A stretch of 32,230 nt of DNA from Halomonas campaniensis (GTDB lineage: Bacteria; Pseudomonadota; Gammaproteobacteria; Pseudomonadales; Halomonadaceae): positions 15,460 through 47,689 of the forward strand of contig NZ_JPUA01000018.1 in NCBI RefSeq assembly GCF_002211105.1, written 5' to 3'. The position numbers and the translations under genes were made by a program. The notes beneath the pieces were generated by a model, which saw only the letters and a program-made list of their open reading frames with translations, made no database searches and was not told the DNA's origin. Shown here in pieces: positions 8,748-16,193 of this stretch (position 1 is its first letter; each line of letters opens with the position of its first letter).

Positions 8748-11700
8748 ACGATTGGCCTGCAGCGTGCGCGTCAGTAGCGCCCTCAGCGCCGCGGGTTTAA
8801 CCGGCTTGAGCAGCAGTTGATAGCCCGCCCGTTTGATCTCTTCGGCCACCGCCTCGGTACGGTCAGCGGTAATTACAATCCCTGGTACCGCCCCCTCAAA
8901 ACGCTCGCTGAGCGCTTCCAGCGCCATTAAACCGGTGACTTCGTTATCCAGGTGGTAGTCGGCCAGAATGGCGTCAGGGTCGCCATCCATATTGCGTAGG
9001 ATCGATTTGGCCCCGCCGATACTGGTGGCGGTAAACACCTCGCAGCCCCAGCCGCTCAACATGGCGGTCATGCCTTCCAGAATCAGCGTCTCGTTATCGA
9101 TACACACAATCCGCGTACCGCTCAGCTTATGGCTGCCGCGCCGGGCCTGCGGCTCGAGTTCGGCACTGCTCGCTTCACTGGCGGTAACGATCGGCACACT
9201 AACTGAGAAAACTGCGCCTTTGCCGACCGTCGAGCGGACTTTTATGGGGTGATTCAGCACCCGGCTCATGCGGTCAGCAATTGATAACCCCAGGCCCAGC
9301 CCTTTCTCACTCTCTTTATGGCGGGAAACCTGATCCAAGCGTCGGAACTCCTGGAAAATCTCCGTCAGCTTGGACTCAGGAATGCCGGGGCCGCTGTCCC
9401 ATACTTCAATGGAGAGCCAGCCATTTTGGCGGCGACAGCCCAGCAGTACGCGTCCCTCTTGGGTATAGCGAATGGCGTTGGAGAGGAAGTTCTGCACAAT
9501 GCGGCGAAGCATTTGCGGATCTGAGTCGACCCAGAGCTGGGTTGGCACGACGTCTAAATCCAGTCCCCGATCATCCGCCATCACCTCAAATTCGGCGCGT
9601 AGAGGACGGAAAATGTCGGCCAGGGCAAAGTGACTGCGCCGCGGCGTTAAGGCGCCTGCGTCCAGCTTGGAGATATCCAGCAGGGTGCTTAGCAGCTCTT
9701 CGGCGGCCTGCAGCGAGTTGTCGATATGGCCAACGATGCGCTGAGTATCGGTGGTGGTCACGTTCTGCATCAGCGCAGAGGTAAATAGCCGCGCCGCGTT
9801 CAGGGGTTGCAGCAAGTCGTGGCTGGCCGCGGCCAAAAAGCGCGTCTTCGAGGCGTTGGCATCTTCCGCGAGTTGCTTGGCCTGGCGCAGCGCAAGCTCC
9901 GCCTCGGCACGTACCCGGTTCTCCTGGCGCAGCGCCGCGTTGGCTTCAGAGAGTGCCTGGGTGCGTTCGCGTACACGCTCCTCAAGGGTTTCGTTGGTCT
10001 CTTTAAGTGCAATCTCCGCCTGACGGCGTTCGGTAATATCCTGATATAGCGCAAAGAAGCCTAGAATGGCCTGGCTGTCACCAAAGTGCGGCGTGTAAGT
10101 GACCAGCATATAGCGCATGGCCTCGTTGACCCGCAGCGAGACTTCAAAGCTGACTCGCTCACCGTTAAGCGCGCGGTTAACCCAGGGGGCACGCTCCTCT
10201 GCCTGTTTTATCGGCAGCACGTCTTCAAAGCGGCGACCAATAACGGCGTTACGGTCAATATTGAACGCCTGCTCGTAGGCGCGGTTGGTAAATAGGTAAC
10301 GGCACTCTTTGTCGAAGTAGGCAATCAGCGCGGGCACGTTGTCGGTGTAGATACGAATATTGTTTTCCGAGCGAATCAGCGCCTCTTCGATACGCTTCTG
10401 CTGGGTAATATCCTGATAGGTATACACAAAGCCGCCGCCCGGCATCGGGTTACCCTGTACCTCAAGCACGCTGCCATCCTGGCGGTAGCGCACGTAGCGG
10501 TGGGGTTGGCCTTCGCGGATATTGTCGAGCAGTAGCTGCACGTGCTCTTCCGGGTCACCGGGGCCATACTCGCCGTTGTGGGCGTTGTAGCGGAAAATGC
10601 GATCAATGGGCGCACCCACGCGAATCAAATGGTCAGGGAAGCGGAAGAGTTCCAGATAGCGCTGGTTCCAGACCACCAGGCGCAGGTTCTGGTCGACCAC
10701 GCTGATACCCTGGTTAATGTTTTCAATGGTGGCCTGGAGCAGCGCCCGGTTGAACTCCAATACCTGTGAGGCCTCATCGACAATCGAAATGACATCCGAG
10801 ATACCGATGCCGCGCCCTTGAAGCGCCGAGTTAACCACGATACGTGCCGATGAAGCGCCCAGCACCGAGGCCAGAAAGCGCTCTGTGAACTGGATAATAT
10901 CGATTGAGGCGCGGGTGCCGTCATCCAGCGGTTTACCCACCCGACGGGCGTAGTCTTCAAAGGCGCGATCCACCTGACCCGCGCCTAGAAAGCGCTCGCA
11001 GAGGACTTTTAAATCGCCAACGGTAGTCGCCCCGGTCCAAGGGCGGTTAACCGAGGTTTGACGTGTCTCCACGCTATCGACAAACAGCGAGGCCTGAATC
11101 CGCTCCACCACCCGCTGCGAAGTGACCTGGGAAACAAAAATGTAGCAGAACAGGTTAACCCCGAGGGAGAGCATGACACCGTGGGTAAAGCTGTCGCCCA
11201 AGTTGAGGCCGAACAGCGTCGTGGGCGATAGCCAGTTAAGCCCCAGCGGGCCACCGTCAAGCCAAACGGAGGGCAGTACGCCCGCGTTGATCATCGCCGG
11301 CATCAGCAGGCTATAGGCCCAAATGGCGAAGCCCGCATTCATACCGACAATCACCCCAAGCCGGTTGCCGCGCTTCCAGTAGAGCCCGCCAATCAGCGCC
11401 GGGGCGAACTGAGCAGCGGCGGCGAACGAGAGCATGCCAATCGAGGCCAGCGAGGTGAATTCGGCAATCAACTGATAGAAGCCGTAGGCCATGGCCAGTA
11501 CGGCAACGATGGTTAAGCGCCGTGCGCGCAGCACCAAACGTCCATAATCCCGGGCTTTGGTATCAAACCAGCGCAGCCGGAATAGCGCCGGGATCACGAT
11601 TTCGTTGGAGATCATGATCGACACCGCTACGGCGGCAACAATCACCATGCCCGTTGCCGCCGAGAAGCCACCGATAAAGGTAAGCAGCGTTAGCCACTGA

Positions 11701-12677
11701 TGGCCTGAGGCCATCGATAGCGCCAACACATAGGTGTCGGGCTCTACGCCGCTTTCGGAAAACAGCAGCAGACCAGCGGCGGCGAGCGGCACCACAAAAA
11801 AGGCAATCGCCAGCAGGTAGAGCGGGAACAGCCAGCGTGCTTTGGTGGCGTCGTCAGGGTGAATATTCTCCACTACCGCCACATGGAACTGGCGGGGCAG
11901 GCACAGAATCGCCAGCATCGCCAGCAGCGTTTGTGCCCAGAAGCTCTGGCCAAAATCCTGGTTGGCCAACTGGCGCTGGAGCTCAAGCTGACTTTCGGCG
12001 TGCCCCATCAGCTCACCCAGGCCATCAAACATGCCCCAGGTGACAAAGGCGCCGAGTATTACGAAGGCCAGCAGTTTGACCAGCGATTCGAACGCCACTG
12101 CGTGGATTAAGCCTTCATGGTGTTCGGTGGCGTCGGTGTGGCGAGTGCCGAAGAGAATCGCGAAAATTGCCATCACAATCGCCACATAGAAGGCCGTATC
12201 GCCAAATAGCGGCGTATGGGTCACATCGGTGGCATCGGTGAGTACGCTAAAAGTCGTGGAAACTGCTTTTAGCTGTAGGGCAATGTAGGGCAGGGTGCCG
12301 ACGAGTGCGACCAGGCTGGCAAAGGCAGCCAGCGACTGGGTTTTGCCGTAGCGGGAGGCAATAAAATCAGCAATGGAGGTAACGTTTTGGTGCTTGGCGA
12401 CGCGGATCATTTTGGCCAACACCGGCCAGAAGAGCAGAAATGTCAAAATCGGCCCGACGAAGATGCTCGCAAATGACCAGCCCGCGGTGGCGGCTTGGCC
12501 AACCGCGCCGTAAAACGTCCACGAGGTGCAGTAAATGGCCAGCGCCAGGCTATAGATGATCGGGCGCCGACGGGTGGCGCCATGGGTGCGTGCACGGCGA
12601 TCACCGTACCAAGCGATGCCGAATAGAACGGCAATGTAGAGTAGCGAAACCGCTACCAGTAGCCCGCCGTGAAACAT
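8736..12677 (-). CDS. crbS: Hybrid sensor histidine kinase with SLC5 transporter domain, probable CrbS
   Basis: This large inner-membrane sensor kinase (1313 residues) is probably the acetate-switch sensor. Residues 1-520 form a sodium:solute-symporter (SLC5) domain with about 13 membrane helices. Residues about 545-620 fit the STAC linker. Two PAS domains follow (about 645-760 and 770-885), then a coiled coil (890-945). The HisKA domain has H953 (AASHDLLQPLNAARLF), and the ATPase domain has N1067, DSGPGIP (1094-1100) and GLGLGL (1126-1131). A C-terminal receiver carries phosphoacceptor D1240 (ILADYHLD) and K1291. All catalytic residues are present. The start has GGAG six bases upstream. It converges on crbR. 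In Vibrio cholerae and Pseudomonas this architecture controls acs; whether the transporter domain moves a solute or only senses one is unsettled. Confidence 0.92.
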   Translation of the reverse strand: MFHGGLLVAVSLLYIAVLFGIAWYGDRRARTHGATRRRPIIYSLALAIYCTSWTFYGAVGQAATAGWSFASIFVGPILTFLLFWPVLAKMIRVAKHQNVTSIADFIASRYGKTQSLAAFASLVALVGTLPYIALQLKAVSTTFSVLTDATDVTHTPLFGDTAFYVAIVMAIFAILFGTRHTDATEHHEGLIHAVAFESLVKLLAFVILGAFVTWGMFDGLGELMGHAESQLELQRQLANQDFGQSFWAQTLLAMLAILCLPRQFHVAVVENIHPDDATKARWLFPLYLLAIAFFVVPLAAAGLLLFSESGVEPDTYVLALSMASGHQWLTLLTFIGGFSAATGMVIVAAVAVSIMISNEIVIPALFRLRWFDTKARDYGRLVLRARRLTIVAVLAMAYGFYQLIAEFTSLASIGMLSFAAAAQFAPALIGGLYWKRGNRLGVIVGMNAGFAIWAYSLLMPAMINAGVLPSVWLDGGPLGLNWLSPTTLFGLNLGDSFTHGVMLSLGVNLFCYIFVSQVTSQRVVERIQASLFVDSVETRQTSVNRPWTGATTVGDLKVLCERFLGAGQVDRAFEDYARRVGKPLDDGTRASIDIIQFTERFLASVLGASSARIVVNSALQGRGIGISDVISIVDEASQVLEFNRALLQATIENINQGISVVDQNLRLVVWNQRYLELFRFPDHLIRVGAPIDRIFRYNAHNGEYGPGDPEEHVQLLLDNIREGQPHRYVRYRQDGSVLEVQGNPMPGGGFVYTYQDITQQKRIEEALIRSENNIRIYTDNVPALIAYFDKECRYLFTNRAYEQAFNIDRNAVIGRRFEDVLPIKQAEERAPWVNRALNGERVSFEVSLRVNEAMRYMLVTYTPHFGDSQAILGFFALYQDITERRQAEIALKETNETLEERVRERTQALSEANAALRQENRVRAEAELALRQAKQLAEDANASKTRFLAAASHDLLQPLNAARLFTSALMQNVTTTDTQRIVGHIDNSLQAAEELLSTLLDISKLDAGALTPRRSHFALADIFRPLRAEFEVMADDRGLDLDVVPTQLWVDSDPQMLRRIVQNFLSNAIRYTQEGRVLLGCRRQNGWLSIEVWDSGPGIPESKLTEIFQEFRRLDQVSRHKESEKGLGLGLSIADRMSRVLNHPIKVRSTVGKGAVFSVSVPIVTASEASSAELEPQARRGSHKLSGTRIVCIDNETLILEGMTAMLSGWGCEVFTATSIGGAKSILRNMDGDPDAILADYHLDNEVTGLMALEALSERFEGAVPGIVITADRTEAVAEEIKRAGYQLLLKPVKPAALRALLTRTLQANRAAR

Positions 12678-12818
12678 GCCTTTCTCCCCGCCAGAGTTTG
12701 CGACCCGCTAATCGTTCACTAATAAAAAAGGCTTTATTCTAGGCGAAATGGAGGGGTCTATACGACCATTCCAGCGGCTTGTTTATACCACGGGCTTTTT
12801 ATTTATCTATTTATTTGG

Positions 12819-13328
12819 TTATGTGCAAACGTTGTTGAGCAGCGGTGATGTTTCGCGCAGCGTGCGAATCTCTTCCAGAATCGGTTCGCGGGTCTCTTCA
12901 TCCAGCGGTACCAACTCGCGGTTATCGCAATTGAGTAAGTAGGGCTGAGTGATCAAAATATCGGTGTGGTGGCGTTCAAACTGATAAAGGATAAATTCTG
13001 CCAAGCGGGCGCCACCCTGCTCACTCATGCGAATATTGTCACTGTCGATCATGCTGAACTTGGTGGTCATGGGAATGGCAAAAGTCCATGGACGCCATAC
13101 CGCCGTGCCACTTTCGGTGGAAATGACCGTCGCGGTCTCAGGAAGCTGCGCCTGCTTATGCTCAAACCAGCTGTACTCGACCTGGATTTGATAACCCAGC
13201 ATGCCCAGCCCCCCACACACCGGTACTATCCACTTGGGCAAACGTTTGCCGCTTAAAGCGCGCAGTGTCAGGCCAATCCCGGCGGCTGCCAGGCCTGCAA
13301 AAACGGCGGCGATCAAATGCCATATCAT
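12819..13328 (-). CDS. Unknown two-helix membrane protein between crbS and actP
   Basis: I do not recognise this 169-residue protein. It begins with a hydrophobic helix (residues 1-24), then a basic loop (LRALSGKRLPK), then a second helix (about 33-50). A soluble part of about 120 residues follows that is rich in acidic residues and tryptophans (AVWRPWTFAIPMTTKFSMIDSD and an ILITQPYLLNCDNRELVPLDEE stretch). The positive loop predicts both ends outside, so the soluble domain would be periplasmic. I chose the ATG at 13328 because AAAGGA lies six bases upstream; an ATG five codons earlier lacks a site. It lies on the same strand as crbS and actP, behind the actP hairpin, so a role in acetate sensing or uptake is possible but not shown. 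Confidence 0.75.
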   Translation of the reverse strand: MIWHLIAAVFAGLAAAGIGLTLRALSGKRLPKWIVPVCGGLGMLGYQIQVEYSWFEHKQAQLPETATVISTESGTAVWRPWTFAIPMTTKFSMIDSDNIRMSEQGGARLAEFILYQFERHHTDILITQPYLLNCDNRELVPLDEETREPILEEIRTLRETSPLLNNVCT

Positions 13329-13373
13329 AAAATATCCTTTCAAAAAGCCGTTTATAAAAGCTATCTATAAAAG

Positions 13374-13403
13374 CCATCGGGCCTCCCTAAGGAAGCCCGA
13401 TGG
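13374..13403 (-). terminator. Terminator after actP
   Basis: CCATCGGGC and GCCCGATGG form a 9-bp stem extended by three more pairs after one mismatch, with a CTAA-type loop. On the minus strand it is followed by CTTTTA. It lies 60 bases beyond the actP stop and probably ends the DUF4212-actP transcript. Confidence 0.75.
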
Positions 13404-13462
13404 TAAGGTCACTCCTAAGCGACATCACAACAGTGCGATAAGCCGCCCGGATGGATTATGAC

Positions 13463-15244
13463 TTAATGGTCGATCGCCATACCAGCACCTTTCGGGTAGC
13501 GAACGCTTTCCACCAGATCCTGAATTTCCTGCGGCGGTGCAGCGGTCACTCTGGAGACTGCGAAGGCAACGGCGAAGTTGATCATCGCGCCTACGGCACC
13601 GAAGGAGAGCGGCGAAATACCGAAGATCCAGTTATCCGGCGTGTTGGCCAGCGTGTTGGTATCGGGAATAAAGAACCAGCCCAGGTAAGTGAAGATGTAC
13701 AGCAGCGTACAAATCAAGCCTGCCAACATACCGGCAATCGCACCTGAGTTGTTCATCCGCTTGGAGAAGATGCCCATCATCAGTGCTGGGAAGAGCGAAG
13801 CACCGGCGATACCAAAGGCCAACGCCACCGTTTGTGCTGCAAATCCTGGCGGATTAAGCCCCAGGTAGGTGGCCAGTAGTATCGCGCCACCCATGGAGAT
13901 TCGCGCTGCCAACATCTCGCCTTTTTCGGTGATCTTGGGGTTGATCATTGTTTTGATCAAATCGTGACTGATCGCAGAAGAAATTGCCAACAGCAAGCCT
14001 GCTGCGGTAGAGAGTGCCGCCGCAATACCACCGGCTGCGATCAAACCAATAACCCAGCCGGGAAGATTGGCAATCTCCGGGTTGGCGAGTACCAGGATAT
14101 CGTTATTAACGGTCAGTTCGTTGCCTTCCCAGCCACGATCAGAGTAGTCGGCAGCATCATTATACATCTGAATACGGCCGTCGTTGTTGAGATCGTTGTA
14201 GCTGATCAGGCCCGTTTCTTCCCATGTGCGAACCCAGTCTGGGCGCTCTTCGTAGAGAATCGGGTTTCGCGCAGCCTCTTCGTAGTTCTCGACTTGCCCC
14301 GCCATCTCGGGGTAGACGGTGGTTGCCAGGTTCAAGCGAGCCATCGAACCAACGGCGGGTGCGGTTAGGTAGAGCAGGGCGATGAACACCAGTGCCCAAC
14401 CGGCAGACCAACGCGCATCGGCGACTTTCGGTACCGTGAAGAAGCGAATGATAACGTGGGGTAGGCCGGCAGTACCGACCATCAGCGACAGGGTGAATAG
14501 CACCATGTTGAGCTTGTTGTCCACATCGGCCGTGTAGTCGCGGAAGCCCAGCGCGCTCACCACGTCATCCAATTTAGCCAACAGCGGAATCCCGGATTCA
14601 GTATGTGTGCTGAACATACCGAACATCGGAATCGGGTTGCCGGTCAATTGGAAGGCAATAAACACGGCTGGGATGGTGTAAGCGATGATCAAAACAATGT
14701 ACTGCGCCACCTGGGTGTAGGTGATGCCCTTCATGCCGCCGAATACGGCGTAGAGGAAAACGATCAACGCGGCTAACCAGATACCCCAGGTATTGCTCAC
14801 TTCAAGGAAGCGCGAGAACGCCACGCCCGCACCGGTCATCTGGCCGATAACGTAGGTAACCGATGCCACAATCAAGCACACGATCGCCACCAGGCGAGCG
14901 GTGTTGCTGTAGAAGCGGTCGCCAATGAAGTCAGGCACGGTGAACTTGCCAAACTTACGCAGGTAAGGGGCTAACAGCATCGCCAGGATAACGTAGCCAC
15001 CGGTCCAACCCATCAGGAAGGTGGAGTTGGCGTAGCCACCCGAGGCCAGCAGACCCGCCATGGAAATAAACGACGCCGCTGACATCCAGTCGGCCGCGGT
15101 GGCCATACCGTTGGTGATGGGGTGTACCCCACCACCTGCGACATAGAAGTCTTTCGTTGAGCCGGCGCGCGCCCAAATCGCAATGCCTATATATAAGGCA
15201 AAGGAGGCGCCGACGAACAGTAAGTTAATTGCAAACTGGCTCAT
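13463..15244 (-). CDS. actP: Sodium:acetate symporter, ActP/VC_2705 family
   Basis: This 593-residue inner-membrane symporter is of the SLC5 family and probably brings acetate or other short monocarboxylates in with sodium. It has about 13 helices, the TAADWMSAASFISMAGLLASGGY signature near residues 49-71 and sodium-site-like segments in helices 1 and 8. Between about residues 303 and 392 there is a long, non-membrane insert. It is acidic and tryptophan-bearing, and contains a DLNNDGRIQMYND loop (residues 351-363) resembling an EF-hand or dockerin calcium loop. The gene follows the DUF4212 small-subunit gene by six bases with GGGGAG just before that stop, so they are co-translated. The adjacent CrbS/CrbR and Acs genes support acetate as substrate. 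Confidence 0.9.
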   Translation of the reverse strand: MSQFAINLLFVGASFALYIGIAIWARAGSTKDFYVAGGGVHPITNGMATAADWMSAASFISMAGLLASGGYANSTFLMGWTGGYVILAMLLAPYLRKFGKFTVPDFIGDRFYSNTARLVAIVCLIVASVTYVIGQMTGAGVAFSRFLEVSNTWGIWLAALIVFLYAVFGGMKGITYTQVAQYIVLIIAYTIPAVFIAFQLTGNPIPMFGMFSTHTESGIPLLAKLDDVVSALGFRDYTADVDNKLNMVLFTLSLMVGTAGLPHVIIRFFTVPKVADARWSAGWALVFIALLYLTAPAVGSMARLNLATTVYPEMAGQVENYEEAARNPILYEERPDWVRTWEETGLISYNDLNNDGRIQMYNDAADYSDRGWEGNELTVNNDILVLANPEIANLPGWVIGLIAAGGIAAALSTAAGLLLAISSAISHDLIKTMINPKITEKGEMLAARISMGGAILLATYLGLNPPGFAAQTVALAFGIAGASLFPALMMGIFSKRMNNSGAIAGMLAGLICTLLYIFTYLGWFFIPDTNTLANTPDNWIFGISPLSFGAVGAMINFAVAFAVSRVTAAPPQEIQDLVESVRYPKGAGMAIDH

Positions 15245-15250
15245 ACCGGC

Positions 15251-15511
15251 TTACTCCCCAAGGCCAAATTTTTGATCGAGCTTGTTCATCTTCCAGGCGT
15301 AGAAGAAGATCAGCACGATAAACGTTAGGATTGAGCCCTGTTGTGCAAACCAGAAGCCAAGATCAGTGCCGCCAACCGGGATACCGGCGAGCAGCGGGCG
15401 GAAGAGGATAGCGCATCCGTAAGAAACAAATGCCCAAACGGCCAGGCATCCGAAAATTAAGCGGACGTTTGCTTTCCAGTATTCAGCAGCATTGGTTTTG
15501 TCGTCTGCCAT
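15251..15511 (-). CDS. DUF4212 symporter small subunit
   Basis: This 86-residue protein belongs to the DUF4212 family of putative solute:sodium-symporter small subunits. It has two membrane helices (LIFGCLAVWAFVSYGCAILF and a second around SILTFIVLIFFYAWKM), and keeps the family features YWKANVRL at the start, FWFAQQGS before helix 2 and a NKLDQKFG tail. A GTG five codons earlier is possible, but GGAGAG is properly placed for the ATG at 15511. It is the first gene of the operon with actP. It is thought to form a complex with the large subunit; this is family knowledge and is not visible here. It fills the position that YjcH holds in the enteric acs-yjcH-actP operon. Confidence 0.9.
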   Translation of the reverse strand: MADDKTNAAEYWKANVRLIFGCLAVWAFVSYGCAILFRPLLAGIPVGGTDLGFWFAQQGSILTFIVLIFFYAWKMNKLDQKFGLGE

Positions 15512-15576
15512 TGTGTTGCTCTCCACTTGTGATTTTTAAGGTTGGGAAAGTTCACGAGGAATAGCGTGTGACCCAT

Positions 15577-15697
15577 CAGGGCAATCGCACGTCTAAAGCC
15601 ACTCAATCGTTAGGAGTGGTGAGCCAGTTCCTGTTGGCACGTCACCTTATTATTCGATATGCAATGTCGAGTTAGTTAGTGACGTGCGATTACCCTG
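15577..15697. repeat. 17-bp inverted repeat (16/17) upstream of DUF4212-actP
   Basis: The reverse complement of 15577-15593 is GACGTGCGATTGCCCTG, and 15681-15697 reads GACGTGCGATTACCCTG: one mismatch in 17. Between them, GGCACGTCACC at 15636-15646 matches the core GCACGTCAC of the right arm (GTGACGTGC at 15679-15687). The set lies 66-186 bases upstream of the DUF4212 start. It may be an operator pair or, if transcribed, a long-range leader stem. Confidence 0.85.
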
Positions 15698-15967
15698 CAT
15701 GACTCATTGTTAATACTGGGCAATAAACGTCAAAAAATAAATCCCAGACTTTGGTATCAATAAACATCGAAATGACTGTTCATGAACTGCATGCTATTGA
15801 AAATATGAGTTTTTAGGCGCTGTTTAAGCGAAATTTGAAGGCGTTTGCAGAGCTATGGGACGATAGTCTAGTGAGCAAATTAAAGCCGTTATTGGCTACT
15901 TTAAATAGATGCGTTGAGTTTTGCGTGAAGAATGGTTAGCAAAAGCCAATACTTTGGTCGTGTATCA

Positions 15968-15999
15968 AAAGTCGCTTCGACTTTAGCGTGATAGCTAAA
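15968..15999. promoter_or_regulatory. Two overlapping dyads upstream of the DUF294 gene
   Basis: AAAGTCG-CTT-CGACTTT (15968-15984) overlaps TTTAGC-GTGATA-GCTAAA (15982-15999). Both are perfect and end about 40 bases before the predicted -35 element, where an activator would sit. The cognate protein is unknown. Confidence 0.5.
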
Positions 16000-16040
16000 G
16001 GTATAACAACGTTCTACTTGCTACTTGGGAAGTGAATCCT

Positions 16041-16069
16041 TTATACCCGTACAGCCACCTTCATATAAT
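16041..16069 (+). promoter_or_regulatory. Predicted promoter for the DUF294 gene
   Basis: TTATAC (16041-16046) and a perfect TATAAT (16064-16069) are spaced by 17 bases. The transcript would start near 16076, leaving a 118-base leader. Confidence 0.55.
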
Positions 16070-16193
16070 AATCGACAATCTCTTTTGAAGCGCTGGAGTG
16101 ACGCCTTCGATATGAATCAGTATCAAGCAGTGCCATTTTTAATACGACTTACATACTCTTTAGTTCGCCTTTAGTTGAACGAGGTTAAACCCC

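Larger units (their letters stand above)
15512..16193. other. 682-bp divergent regulatory region between DUF4212-actP and the DUF294 gene
   Basis: This AT-rich stretch has no convincing gene. From left to right it holds a 17-bp inverted repeat with a third partial copy between its arms, a minus-strand TTGACG(16)AACAAT pair (weak candidate promoter, TTGACG at 15728-15733), an ATTGGCT/AGCCAAT pair (15891-15897 and 15944-15950), two overlapping dyads, and a good plus-strand promoter at 16041-16069. Its length is unusual for this gene-dense region and suggests several regulator sites. Confidence 0.6.

Noticed and set aside
15636..15651. sigma-54-like GGCACG element upstream of actP
   Set aside because: The -12 part reads CTTAT instead of TTGC and it points away from actP, so it fails the consensus; it is better explained as part of the GCACGTC repeat set.
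16112..16174. 20-codon ORF in the DUF294 leader
   Set aside because: The nearest GGAG is too far from the ATG, and nothing else supports translation.
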